A stretch of DNA of 64,000 nt from Sphingomonas sp. SORGH_AS_0950 (GTDB taxonomy: Bacteria > Pseudomonadota > Alphaproteobacteria > Sphingomonadales > Sphingomonadaceae). The notes beneath the pieces are model-generated. The model saw only the letters and a program-made list of their open reading frames with translations, did no database searches and was not told the DNA's origin. Location: NCBI RefSeq assembly GCF_030818415.1, contig NZ_JAUTAE010000001.1:2320001-2384000 (forward strand), given 5' to 3'. The translations under genes and the position numbers were made by a program. This document shows, piece by piece, positions 44,860-53,132 of the stretch. How positions within the stretch are numbered: position 1 is the stretch's first letter; the number at the start of each line of letters is the position of its first letter.

Positions 44860-46617
44860 ATGCAGCGGGACGAACCTACGGTCAGCATCCGACCGGCGGA
44901 GGCGACCGGAGACAGGGACGCGGACTCCCTCCTGTCCGATCATCCGGCAGGCGGGCCGGGTCCGATCGCGCGACACGGGGCGAGCGGCGCGGCGATGCTG
45001 CCCCTGCTGGCGCTTGCGGCCTGTGGCGGCGGGGGCGGCGGAAGCGCGGGGGCCACCGGCACCGGCGCGGGCGGTTCGACCACCACGCCGGTCGTCGTCG
45101 TCACCCCCTCTCCCACCACCACCGAGGCGAGTCGGTTCCTGGCGCAGGCGACGATGGGCGCGACCCGCAGCGGGATCGATGCGGTCGTGTCGCGCGGCTA
45201 TGACGGCTGGCTGACCGACCAGTTCGCGATGACGCGGGCGACCAGCCATTGGGACTGGCTGACCGCGAACGGCTATGACGCGGCGGCCAATCGCAACTCG
45301 CTCGCCGGGCTCGACCCGACGCTGTGGCGCCAGATGATCGTCGAGCCCGACCAGCTGCGCCAGCGGGTGGGCATGGCGCTGCTCGACATCCTCGTCGTCG
45401 GGGTGGACGGCATCAACGATGCGTGGCGCGCCTTCAGCATGGCGGCCTATGTCGACATCCTGCTCGACAACGCCTTCGGCAATTATCGCGACCTGCTGGG
45501 CGCGGTGACGACCAGCTTCGCGATGGGCAGCTATCTGACCTATCTGTCGAACCGCAAGGCCAATGCCGCGACCGGCGCGCAGCCCGACGAGAATTACGCG
45601 CGCGAGCTGATGCAGCTGTTCACGCTCGGCCTCTATCAGCTCAACATGGACGGATCGCCCCGGCTGAACGGCGGGCAGCCGGTCGAGACCTATAACCAGG
45701 CGGATGTATCGGGACTGGCGCGCATCTTCACCGGGCTGGTCCCCGCGACGAACGACAGCTCGACCCCGGCACGCTATCGCCAGCCACTGGTGATGAACGC
45801 CGCGCTGAACGAAACCGGCGCGTCCAGCTTTCTGGGCACGACCGTCTCGGGCGGCGGCATGGCGGGGATCAAGGCGGCGCTGGACACGATCTTCGCGCAT
45901 CCCAACGTTGCCCCCTTCATTTCGAAGCAGCTGATCCAGCGGCTCGTCACCAGCAATCCCTCACCCGCCTATGTCACCCGCGTCGCGACCGCGTTCGCCG
46001 ACAATGGCCAGGGGGTGCGCGGTGACATGAAGGCGGTGATCCGCGCCATCCTGCTCGACAGCGAGGCCCGCACCCTGTCCAGCGCCACCACCGCGGGCAA
46101 GCTGCGCGAGCCGGTGCTGCGGCTGACCGGCTGGGCGCGCGCCTTCGGTGTCACCTCGCCGTCCAATGGCTGGGCGATCGGCGACACCTCCAATCCCGCC
46201 AACCGGCTGGGACAGAGCAAGGGCCGCAGCCCCTCGGTCTTCAACTTCTACCGCCCCGGCTACACCCCGGCGGGGACCAGCATCGCCAGCGCCGGGCTGG
46301 TCGCGCCCGAGTTCCAGATCACCAACGAACAAAGCGTCATGGGCTATGTGAACTATATGTACGGCCTGATCGCCAACGGCACCGGCGATGTGAAGGCGGA
46401 CTATAGCGCGATCCTGACCAAGGCGGCCGATGCGCAGGCGCTGGTCGACGAGGTGAACCTCGTCCTTGCCGCCGGGCAGCTCTCCACCGCGACGCTGGCC
46501 GCGATCCGGGGCGCGGTCGACAGCGTGTCGGCCACCGCGACCAACGGCGCGATCAACCGGGTCGGCATCGCGATCCTGCTGACCATGGCCTCCCCCGACT
46601 ATCTGACCCTGCGGTGA
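44860..46617 (+). CDS. DUF1800 family protein, probable lipoprotein or exported
   Basis: A 585-residue protein of the DUF1800 family. After a polar N-region comes a hydrophobic stretch ending in a lipobox-like cysteine (AAMLPLLALAACGGGGGG), then a Gly/Thr-rich linker and the family domain from about residue 88: ASRFLAQATMGATRSGI, NYARELMQLFTLGLYQLN, and the late KGRSPSVFNFYRPGYTPAG are typical. The function of the family is unknown; such genes are nearly always next to DUF1501 genes, as here. The start is uncertain: the ATG at 44992 would put the hydrophobic stretch at residue 1. It ends by TGATG overlap with the next gene. Confidence 0.87.
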   Translation: MQRDEPTVSIRPAEATGDRDADSLLSDHPAGGPGPIARHGASGAAMLPLLALAACGGGGGGSAGATGTGAGGSTTTPVVVVTPSPTTTEASRFLAQATMGATRSGIDAVVSRGYDGWLTDQFAMTRATSHWDWLTANGYDAAANRNSLAGLDPTLWRQMIVEPDQLRQRVGMALLDILVVGVDGINDAWRAFSMAAYVDILLDNAFGNYRDLLGAVTTSFAMGSYLTYLSNRKANAATGAQPDENYARELMQLFTLGLYQLNMDGSPRLNGGQPVETYNQADVSGLARIFTGLVPATNDSSTPARYRQPLVMNAALNETGASSFLGTTVSGGGMAGIKAALDTIFAHPNVAPFISKQLIQRLVTSNPSPAYVTRVATAFADNGQGVRGDMKAVIRAILLDSEARTLSSATTAGKLREPVLRLTGWARAFGVTSPSNGWAIGDTSNPANRLGQSKGRSPSVFNFYRPGYTPAGTSIASAGLVAPEFQITNEQSVMGYVNYMYGLIANGTGDVKADYSAILTKAADAQALVDEVNLVLAAGQLSTATLAAIRGAVDSVSATATNGAINRVGIAILLTMASPDYLTLR

Positions 46618-48005
46618 TGAGCATGATCCACGATCAATCCCGACGGGCCTTTCTGAAGCGCAGCGCGCTGCTCGGCCTGGCGGGTACGGCCACCCCCTTC
46701 GTCACCAGCCTGGCCGCGATCGGCGAGGCGGCGGCGGCCACCGCGTCGGACTATAAGGCGCTGGTCTGCGTCTTCCTGTACGGGGGCAACGACTATGCCA
46801 ACACGCTCGTCCCCTATGACGAGACCAGCTTCGCGGCCTATCGCGCGGCGCGCGCCAATATCGCCTATCAGCGCGACGCGCTGGCGGGCAGCGTCCTGAA
46901 TCCCGCTATCGCGCTGCCGGGGGGCCGCGCCTATGCGCTGTCGCCATCGATGCCCGAGATGAGCCAGCTGTTCGCGGCGGGCAAGATGGCGGTGGCGCTG
47001 AACGTCGGCACGCTGGTCGAACCGACGACCAAGACGCAATATGCCAACCGCACCGTCAGGCTGCCGCCTAAGCTGTTCAGCCACAACGACCAGCAGAGCT
47101 TCTTCCAGGCCTCGACCCCTGAGGGCGCGACGAGCGGCTGGGGCGGGCGGATCGGCGACGTGTTCCAGAGCGGCAACGGCGCCGCCGCGCTGACCTGCAT
47201 CAACACCAGCGGCAATGCCGTCTATCTGACCGGGCGCAGCGCGATCCAATATGCGGTGGGCACGGGCGGGCCGGTGGCGCTGCTCGGCGGCAGCCGGACG
47301 CTCTATGGCTCGTCGTCGGCGCTCGACACGCTGCGCGGGCTGATGACCACCGAGCCGGGCTTTGCGATGGCTAGCGAACATGCCCGGATCAGCAAGCGCG
47401 CGCTCGACATCCAGGCGCAGTTGAGCAGCGCGCTGGCCGGGGCGCCCGCCGCCAATTTCCCGCTCTTCCCCTCCGGCAACGCGCTGGCCGACCAGTTGAA
47501 GATGGTCGCGCGGATGATCGCGATCAGCCAGACGCTGGGGCTGAAGCGGCAGGTCTTCTTCGTCTCGATGGGCGGGTTCGACCTGCACGACAATCTGGTC
47601 GCGCAGCATCCGGGGCTGCTCGCCAAGGTGTCGGCGGCGATGAAGGCCTTTTACGACACCACCGCCGCGATGGGCGTCGCCAACCAGGTGACCAGCTTCA
47701 CCGCCTCCGACTTCGGGCGGACGCTGCAATCCAATGACGACGGTTCCGACCATGGCTGGGGCGGCATGCATTTCGTGGTCGGCGGCGCGGTGCGGGGCCA
47801 GCGCTTCTATGGCAAGGCGCCGATCGTCGGCATCAACAGCAGCGACGATGTCGGGCAGGGCCGCTTGCTGCCCACCATGTCGGTCGACCAATATGCCGCG
47901 ACGCTGGCCGGGTGGTTCGGGATCGACTCGGGCGGCTTGCGGACCGTGCTTCCCAATATCGGCAATTACGACGCCTCGACCTGGAACCAGGGATTCATGG
48001 GATAG
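46617..48005 (+). CDS. DUF1501 family protein with Tat signal
   Basis: A 462-residue protein with a twin-arginine signal (SRRAFLKRSALLGLAG) ending in an Ala-rich cleavage region, so it is exported folded. The DUF1501 alkaline-phosphatase-like domain shows FLYGGNDYANTLVPYD, HNDQQSFFQ, FFVSMGGFDLHDNLVAQHPG and TASDFGRTLQSNDDGSDHGW, whose Asp and His residues could bind metal as in sulfatase-like enzymes. The role of the family is unknown. It is coupled to the DUF1800 gene by one-base overlap, indicating joint function in the envelope. Confidence 0.9.
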   Translation: MSMIHDQSRRAFLKRSALLGLAGTATPFVTSLAAIGEAAAATASDYKALVCVFLYGGNDYANTLVPYDETSFAAYRAARANIAYQRDALAGSVLNPAIALPGGRAYALSPSMPEMSQLFAAGKMAVALNVGTLVEPTTKTQYANRTVRLPPKLFSHNDQQSFFQASTPEGATSGWGGRIGDVFQSGNGAAALTCINTSGNAVYLTGRSAIQYAVGTGGPVALLGGSRTLYGSSSALDTLRGLMTTEPGFAMASEHARISKRALDIQAQLSSALAGAPAANFPLFPSGNALADQLKMVARMIAISQTLGLKRQVFFVSMGGFDLHDNLVAQHPGLLAKVSAAMKAFYDTTAAMGVANQVTSFTASDFGRTLQSNDDGSDHGWGGMHFVVGGAVRGQRFYGKAPIVGINSSDDVGQGRLLPTMSVDQYAATLAGWFGIDSGGLRTVLPNIGNYDASTWNQGFMG

Positions 48006-48116
48006 GATCGGGGCCGGAATACCGCCTTTCCCGGCCGGTTCCGGACAATCTTTGCCCCCCACAGCATGGCCGCTGATAGAATAGTGATAATATAACATCC
48101 TGCATTCCGGCGATTA

Positions 48117-48136
48117 TCCGATCATCAACGATCGGA
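48117..48136 (+). promoter_or_regulatory. Dyad TCCGATC-atcaac-GATCGGA upstream of the dehydrogenase
   Basis: A perfect 7-base dyad 97 bases upstream of the alcohol dehydrogenase gene, next to an AT-rich stretch (48078-48097) that looks like a promoter in this GC-rich genome. It could be an operator or the weak end of the DUF1501 transcript; no T-run follows it. The 227-base gap 48006-48232 holds no gene. Confidence 0.4.
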
Positions 48137-48232
48137 AAAACTTGCCCTTCTCTTGGCTGGCACGCGACTCCGCCCGCCCCATATGGGCGCCGCGATCCTT
48201 CGGTCGCGTCACAGATTTCCAGAGGAGCTTCC

Positions 48233-49294
48233 ATGCCCACTCCCGCCAAGGGCTATGCCGCCCAGTCGGCCGAGACCCCGCTCGCGCCCTTTTCCTTCGA
48301 GCGTCGCGATCCGCAGGGCGACGATGTCGCGATCGACATCCTCTATTGCGGGGTCTGCCATTCCGACCTGCACACCGCGCGGAGCGAATGGGCGGGCACC
48401 CAATATCCGTGCGTGCCGGGCCATGAGATTGTCGGGCGCGTGACCGCCGTCGGCGATGCCGTGACCAAGTACCAGGTCGGCGATCTGGTCGGCGTCGGCT
48501 GCATGGTCGACAGTTGCGGCCATTGCCCGTCCTGCCATGACGGCGAGGAGCAATATTGCGAGACGACCGGCTTCGTCGGCACCTATAACGGCCCCGACCC
48601 CGTGCTGGGCGGCCATACCTTTGGCGGCTATTCCGACCATATCGTGGTCAAGGAAGGCTTCGTCCTGAAGATCAACCATGACGATGCCGATCTGGCCGCC
48701 GTCGCGCCGCTGCTGTGCGCCGGGATCACCACCTATTCCCCCTTGCGCCACTGGAAGGTCGGGCCGGGCCAGAAGGTCGGCATCGTGGGCCTGGGCGGCC
48801 TGGGCCATATGGGCGTGAAGATCGCCGCCGCGATGGGGGCTGAGGTCTATGTCTTCTCGACCTCGCCGAACAAGGCCGAGGATGCCAGGCGGCTGGGCGC
48901 CAAGGACCTGATCGTGTCGAAGGACGCCGATCAGATGGCCGAACATGCGAACAGCTTCGACTTCATCCTGAACACCGTGGCGGCCCCGCACGACCTGGAC
49001 CAGTTCCTCGTCCTGCTGAAGCGCGACGGGACGATGACGCTGGTCGGCGTGCCCGACTCGCCGCACCCGTCGCCCTCGGTCGGCAATCTGGTCTTCCGCC
49101 GCCGGTCGCTGGCGGGCTCGCTGATCGGCGGCATCGCCGAGACGCAGGAGATGCTGGACTTCTGCCACCAACACGGCCTGACCGCCGATATCGAGATGAT
49201 CGCGATGGACGAGGTCAACACCGCCTATGACCGGATGCAGAAGAGCGATGTGAAATATCGCTTCGTCATCGACATGGCGACGCTGAAGGGCTGA
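48233..49294 (+). CDS. Zinc-dependent NAD(P)-alcohol dehydrogenase (YahK/CAD-like)
   Basis: A 353-residue medium-chain dehydrogenase of the cinnamyl-alcohol/aldehyde reductase group. The catalytic zinc site includes Cys42 in CGVCHSD, and His64-Glu65 in VPGHEIVG. The structural zinc cysteines are Cys95, Cys98, Cys101 and Cys109. The nucleotide site GLGGLGHMGVK is near 184. It probably reduces aldehydes with NADPH. AGAGGAG lies upstream. It stands alone between the DUF1501 gene and ctaB. Confidence 0.93.
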   Translation: MPTPAKGYAAQSAETPLAPFSFERRDPQGDDVAIDILYCGVCHSDLHTARSEWAGTQYPCVPGHEIVGRVTAVGDAVTKYQVGDLVGVGCMVDSCGHCPSCHDGEEQYCETTGFVGTYNGPDPVLGGHTFGGYSDHIVVKEGFVLKINHDDADLAAVAPLLCAGITTYSPLRHWKVGPGQKVGIVGLGGLGHMGVKIAAAMGAEVYVFSTSPNKAEDARRLGAKDLIVSKDADQMAEHANSFDFILNTVAAPHDLDQFLVLLKRDGTMTLVGVPDSPHPSPSVGNLVFRRRSLAGSLIGGIAETQEMLDFCHQHGLTADIEMIAMDEVNTAYDRMQKSDVKYRFVIDMATLKG

Positions 49295-49321
49295 GGCCGG
49301 TTTAGGCTACGCCCTCAATGC

Positions 49322-49433
49322 TGGGCACGCCCCTCCCGCAGGCGGGAGGGGATGGGGGAGGGCAGGCCACGGGCGGTGGTCTCGGTGAGACCTCCGGCCC
49401 TCCCCCCGTCCCCCTCCCGCTTGCGGGAGGGGG
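49322..49433. repeat. GGGCACGCCCCTCCCGC element, copy 1
   Basis: About 112 bases with end hairpins CCCCTCCCGC-agg-CGGGAGGGG type at both ends and the central palindrome-like core GTCTCGGTGAGAC (49379-49391). The element at 61056-61166 is an inverted copy with the same 13-base core and the same outer GGGCACG. A further arm CTTCCCGCAGGCGGGGGAGG lies near 49470-49488 in the 291-base gap before ctaB. Confidence 0.85.
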
Positions 49434-49585
49434 TGCGCTCTTGGCGGGCGAGTTCATATTCTTCTCCCTTCCCGCAGGCGGGGGAGGGAATGATCCAGGG
49501 GCTGACCTTGATGGGACTCCCCCCAGCCCCGGCAAAGACGCTTCGATTGCCCCCCTCCCCGCCAAGCCCTATATGCGGGACTCCC

Positions 49586-50485
49586 ATGTCCAGCATTCCC
49601 TCTTCCGTTTTCGTGCCCGCCGACTGGCGCGACTTCCTCGCCCTGACCAAGCCGCGGGTGATGACGCTGGTCGTGTTCACCGGCCTGTGCGGAATGCTGG
49701 CCGCGCCGGTGGGGGTCGATCCGGTGATCGGCTTCACCGCCATATTGTGCATCGCGCTTGGCGCAGGGGCGGCGGGGGCGCTCAACCAATGGTATGAGGC
49801 GGACCTGGATGCGCTGATGAAGCGCACCGCCAAGCGTCCCCTGCCTGCCGGTCGGATGACCCGCGAGTCGGCGCTGCATTTCGGGGTGGGGCTGGCCTGT
49901 TTCTCGGTGTTGCTGATGGGGCTGGCGGTCAATTACGTCGCCGCCGGCATCCTGACCGTCTCGATCCTGTTCTATGTCCTCGTCTATACCGTCTGGCTGA
50001 AACGGCGGACGCCGCAGAATATCGTCATCGGCGGCGCGGCGGGGGCGTTTCCGCCGCTGATCGGCTGGGCCGCCGCGACCGGCGAAGTGGCGCTGCTGCC
50101 CTTCCTGCTGTTCAGCCTCGTCTTCCTGTGGACGCCGCCGCATTTCTGGGCGCTCGCGCTCTTCGTGAAGACCGATTACGCCAATGCGGGCGTGCCGATG
50201 CTGCCCGTCGTCGCAGGCGAGCGGGTGACGCGGGCGCAGATCGGGCTCTACACCATCCCGATGGCCATCGCCGCCGTCGCCCCCTGGCCGCTGGGCCTGA
50301 CGGGTGCGATCTATGGCGCGATCGCCAGCGTCGGGACGGCGATCTTCGCCGCCTATGCCGCGGTGGTCGCCTTTCGCCACACCCGGCCCGACGATGCGAT
50401 GAAGCCCGAAAAGCGGCTGTTCAAATATTCGATCCTCTATCTTTTCCTTCTCTTCGGCGCGCTGGTGGTGGATCGTTGGGCATGA
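49586..50485 (+). CDS. ctaB: Protoheme IX farnesyltransferase (heme O synthase)
   Basis: A 299-residue inner-membrane UbiA-family prenyltransferase that adds farnesyl to heme B to give heme O, the precursor of oxidase heme A. The first Asp-rich motif is in [20 protein letters not shown] (about 66-85) and the second region is [20 protein letters not shown] with PHFWALALF. The start [10 protein letters not shown] is chosen because the longer frame crosses the repeats. Its stop overlaps the 44-residue gene by ATGA. Confidence 0.95.
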   Translation: MSSIPSSVFVPADWRDFLALTKPRVMTLVVFTGLCGMLAAPVGVDPVIGFTAILCIALGAGAAGALNQWYEADLDALMKRTAKRPLPAGRMTRESALHFGVGLACFSVLLMGLAVNYVAAGILTVSILFYVLVYTVWLKRRTPQNIVIGGAAGAFPPLIGWAAATGEVALLPFLLFSLVFLWTPPHFWALALFVKTDYANAGVPMLPVVAGERVTRAQIGLYTIPMAIAAVAPWPLGLTGAIYGAIASVGTAIFAAYAAVVAFRHTRPDDAMKPEKRLFKYSILYLFLLFGALVVDRWA

Positions 50486-50616
50486 CGCCTGACGATTCGA
50501 ATCGGATTCGCGCCAAGCAGCGCGCCCGTGCCATGGTGATGGCCCTGCTGCTCGGCTTCCTGGTCGTGCTGATCTTCTTCATCACCCTGTCGAAGATCCG
50601 GTCGGGGATGCACTGA
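50482..50616 (+). CDS. Small single-helix protein of the cta cluster (CoxF-like)
   Basis: A 44-residue protein, polar and basic for 17 residues ([17 protein letters not shown]), then one transmembrane helix ([20 protein letters not shown]) and a short KIRSGMH tail. It overlaps ctaB upstream by ATGA and ctaG downstream by TGATG, so it is translated as part of the operon. Small one-helix proteins at this place between heme O synthase and Cox11 are common in alphaproteobacteria; the exact role in oxidase assembly is not known. Confidence 0.8.
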   Translation: MTPDDSNRIRAKQRARAMVMALLLGFLVVLIFFITLSKIRSGMH

Positions 50617-51155
50617 TGCGGCTGACGCGCCAGGCCCGGACGGTCGCGTTCGCGCTGTTCGGCGTGGTGTTCATGACCGGCCTCGCCTTTGCCAGCGTCC
50701 CGCTCTACCGCATGTTCTGCCAGGTGACGGGCTATCAGGGCACGACCCAGCGCGGGGCCGCCGCGCCGGGCAGCGTCCACCGCCAGATCCGCGTCGATTT
50801 CGACGCCAATGTCTCCTCGCGGCTGGCCTGGACCTTCAAGCCCGAAAACCCGCACGAGACGGTCGATATCGGCGCGCGCGACATGGTGTTCTTCACCGCG
50901 ACCAACAATGCGAAGGTGCCCGTCACCGGCACCGCGACCTTCAACGTGACGCCCGACCAGGCGGGCCGCTATTTCACCAAGATCCAGTGCTTCTGCTTCA
51001 CCCAGCAGACGCTGCAACCCGGTGAGACGGCGCGGATGCCGGTGATCTTCTTCATCGACCCCAAGATCCTGAACGACCCGGACGCGCGCGACATAGAGAC
51101 CATCACCCTGTCCTACACATTTTACCCGGTGGATTCGGGGAAGAAAGCGGGTTAG
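50616..51155 (+). CDS. ctaG: Cytochrome c oxidase assembly protein CtaG (Cox11)
   Basis: A 179-residue protein with one N-terminal helix and a periplasmic beta domain that delivers copper to CuB of subunit I. The copper cysteines are Cys35 in YRMFCQVTGY and Cys125 and Cys127 in KIQCFCFTQQTL. Family-typical NNAKVPVTGTATFNVTP is present. It is coupled to the small gene before it and lies 35 bases before ctaE. Confidence 0.96.
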   Translation: MRLTRQARTVAFALFGVVFMTGLAFASVPLYRMFCQVTGYQGTTQRGAAAPGSVHRQIRVDFDANVSSRLAWTFKPENPHETVDIGARDMVFFTATNNAKVPVTGTATFNVTPDQAGRYFTKIQCFCFTQQTLQPGETARMPVIFFIDPKILNDPDARDIETITLSYTFYPVDSGKKAG

Positions 51156-51190
51156 CCTCCCCTTCAAAAGAGAAACATAGGGACGGGATC

Positions 51191-52102
51191 ATGGCTGGCG
51201 CGAAGAACCACGACTATCATATCCTGCCGCCGAGCCCCTGGCCGCTGGCCAGTTCGATGTCGGCGCTGCTCATGGCCTCGGGCGCGATCATGTGGATGCA
51301 CAGCGCGCCCGGCGGCGGCTGGGCGTTCCTGGCAGGGCTGGCGGCGGTGCTGTTCTGCATGGGCAGCTGGTGGGCCGATGTCGTGCGCGAGGCGCATCAT
51401 GGCGACCACACCCCGGTCGTCCAGCTGCATTTCCGATACGGCATGATCCTGTTCATCGCGTCGGAGGTGATGTTCTTCGTCGGCTGGTTCTGGGCCTTTT
51501 TCGACTTCGCGCTGTTCCCGACCGCGATGAGCTTCGTCGACGGACAGGTGGAGCGCGCGACCGAGGGCGCCGCCGCCATCGCCGCAACCTGGCCGCCCAA
51601 GGGGCTGGAGGTGATCGACGCCTTCAAGCTGCCCTTGCTCAACACGCTGATCCTGCTGACCAGCGGCACCACCGTGACCTGGGCGCACCATGCGCTGATC
51701 CACAACCAGCGCGGCGGCGAGAAGCGCGGCCTGTGGGGCGTGCTGGGCGTCGGCGACCGCGACGGGGTGCTGAAGGGGCTGTGGCTGACGGTCGTGCTGG
51801 GCCTGATCTTCAGTTCGATCCAGGCCTATGAATATGTCCACGCGCCCTTCCCCTTCAAGGGGATCAACTATGGCGCGGCCTTCTTCATGGCGACCGGGTT
51901 CCACGGGTTCCACGTCATCGTCGGCACTATCTTCCTGATCGTCTGCCTGATCCGCGCCTATCGCGGCGACTTCACCCCGCGCCAGCATTTCGGGTTCGAG
52001 GCGGCGGCCTGGTACTGGCATTTCGTCGACGTGGTGTGGCTGTTCCTGTTCGTCACCATCTATGTCTGGGGTGGCTGGGGCGCGCCGGTCCATAGTGGCT
52101 GA
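51191..52102 (+). CDS. ctaE: Cytochrome c oxidase subunit III
   Basis: A 303-residue, seven-helix subunit III that stabilises the oxidase core and binds lipid. It opens with KNHDYHILPPSPWPLASS, and shows FRYGMILFIASEVMFFVGWF, TGFHGFHVIVGTIFLIVCL and the C-terminal EAAAWYWHFVDVVWLFLFV. Together with ctaC and ctaD it completes the catalytic subunits. The DUF983 gene begins within its last codons. Confidence 0.97.
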   Translation: MAGAKNHDYHILPPSPWPLASSMSALLMASGAIMWMHSAPGGGWAFLAGLAAVLFCMGSWWADVVREAHHGDHTPVVQLHFRYGMILFIASEVMFFVGWFWAFFDFALFPTAMSFVDGQVERATEGAAAIAATWPPKGLEVIDAFKLPLLNTLILLTSGTTVTWAHHALIHNQRGGEKRGLWGVLGVGDRDGVLKGLWLTVVLGLIFSSIQAYEYVHAPFPFKGINYGAAFFMATGFHGFHVIVGTIFLIVCLIRAYRGDFTPRQHFGFEAAAWYWHFVDVVWLFLFVTIYVWGGWGAPVHSG

Positions 52103-52502
52103 GTTTACGCCGCCCACCATCGCGCAGGCCGCATTCGGGGGGCTGTGTCCGCGTTGCGGCCAGCCCCATTTGTTTGCCGGGCCGCTCTTCTCGAAACAGG
52201 TGACGACCTTCGCCGAAACCTGCGCGGCGTGCGGGCTGGATTTCACCCGCTTCAATGTCGGCGATGGGCCCGCCGCCTTCCTGACGCTGATCCTGGGCAC
52301 GGTCATCACCATCGCGGCGATCGCGGTCGAGCTGACGCTGCATCCGCCGCTCTGGCTGCACATGCTGATCTGGCTGCCGCTGACCGCCATCGGCGTCGTC
52401 TATACCCTGCGCGTCGCCAAGGGGGCGCTGATGGCCGCCGAATATCGCAACGAAGCGCGCGAGGGCGCGGTCGCCAGACCCGACGCGGACGACGACGCAT
52501 GA
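52095..52502 (+). CDS. DUF983 membrane protein with zinc-ribbon-like N-terminus
   Basis: A 135-residue protein. Its N-terminal part carries two CxxC pairs (GLCPRCGQPHLF and TCAACGLDF), probably a metal site, followed by two transmembrane helices (about 57-78 and 84-103). It is a regular member of alphaproteobacterial cta clusters, so a part in oxidase biogenesis is likely but unproven. A GTG start overlapping the ctaE end is used since no suitable ATG exists in frame. It overlaps surf1 by ATGA. Confidence 0.85.
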   Translation: MAEFTPPTIAQAAFGGLCPRCGQPHLFAGPLFSKQVTTFAETCAACGLDFTRFNVGDGPAAFLTLILGTVITIAAIAVELTLHPPLWLHMLIWLPLTAIGVVYTLRVAKGALMAAEYRNEAREGAVARPDADDDA

Positions 52503-53119
52503 AGCGGGTGCCGGTCCTGCCCACGCTGGTCGTCGGGCTGGCGGTCGCGGCGATGGTCGCGCTGGGGCTGTGGCAGTTGCTCGACCGGTTGCCGCAGAAG
52601 CGGGCCTATCTGGCGCAGCTGGCCGCCAACCCCGCCAGGCCGCCCATCGCCTTTCCGCTGTTCCCCGACGACAGCCTGCTCTTCCGCCGCACCGTCGCCG
52701 AGTGTCGACCGCCCGTCACGGTGCGCCGCGCCGGGGCCGGGGCGGCGGGGTTCCGGCTGATCGCGACCTGTTCGGTGCAGCACGGCGCGATGCAGGTACA
52801 GCTGGGCACCACCCATGATCCGCGCAAGGCGATCGCCTGGCCCGGCGGCCGGGTGACGGGCTATGTCGCCCACGCCCCCGACGGTGGCTCGCTGATCCAG
52901 TCGGCCTTCGACCACCGGCCGCAAGCCATGCTGCTGGTCGCGGACAGCCCGGCCGCCGGACTGGAGCCCAACCCCAGCCCCGATATCGACGCGGTGCCCA
53001 ACAATCACCTGGCCTATGCCGTGCAATGGTTCCTGTTCGCCGCCATCGCCGCAATTATCTATGCTTTGGCGGTCGTTCGGCGCAATCGAATGGTTGTGGT
53101 GACCGACACACACGGTTAA
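52499..53119 (+). CDS. surf1: SURF1 family cytochrome oxidase assembly protein
   Basis: A 206-residue protein with two transmembrane helices at the ends (about 8-27 and 172-192) and a periplasmic domain between. LGLWQLLDRLPQKRAYLA matches the family's GxWQ-x-x-R-x-x-K motif and NNHLAYAVQWFLFAA its C-terminal motif. It helps heme a insertion into subunit I. The protein is short compared with many SURF1 proteins. ATGA overlap with DUF983 and a 13-base gap to thrC keep it in the operon. Confidence 0.9.
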   Translation: MKRVPVLPTLVVGLAVAAMVALGLWQLLDRLPQKRAYLAQLAANPARPPIAFPLFPDDSLLFRRTVAECRPPVTVRRAGAGAAGFRLIATCSVQHGAMQVQLGTTHDPRKAIAWPGGRVTGYVAHAPDGGSLIQSAFDHRPQAMLLVADSPAAGLEPNPSPDIDAVPNNHLAYAVQWFLFAAIAAIIYALAVVRRNRMVVVTDTHG

Positions 53120-53132
53120 GCCGCACCGCATC

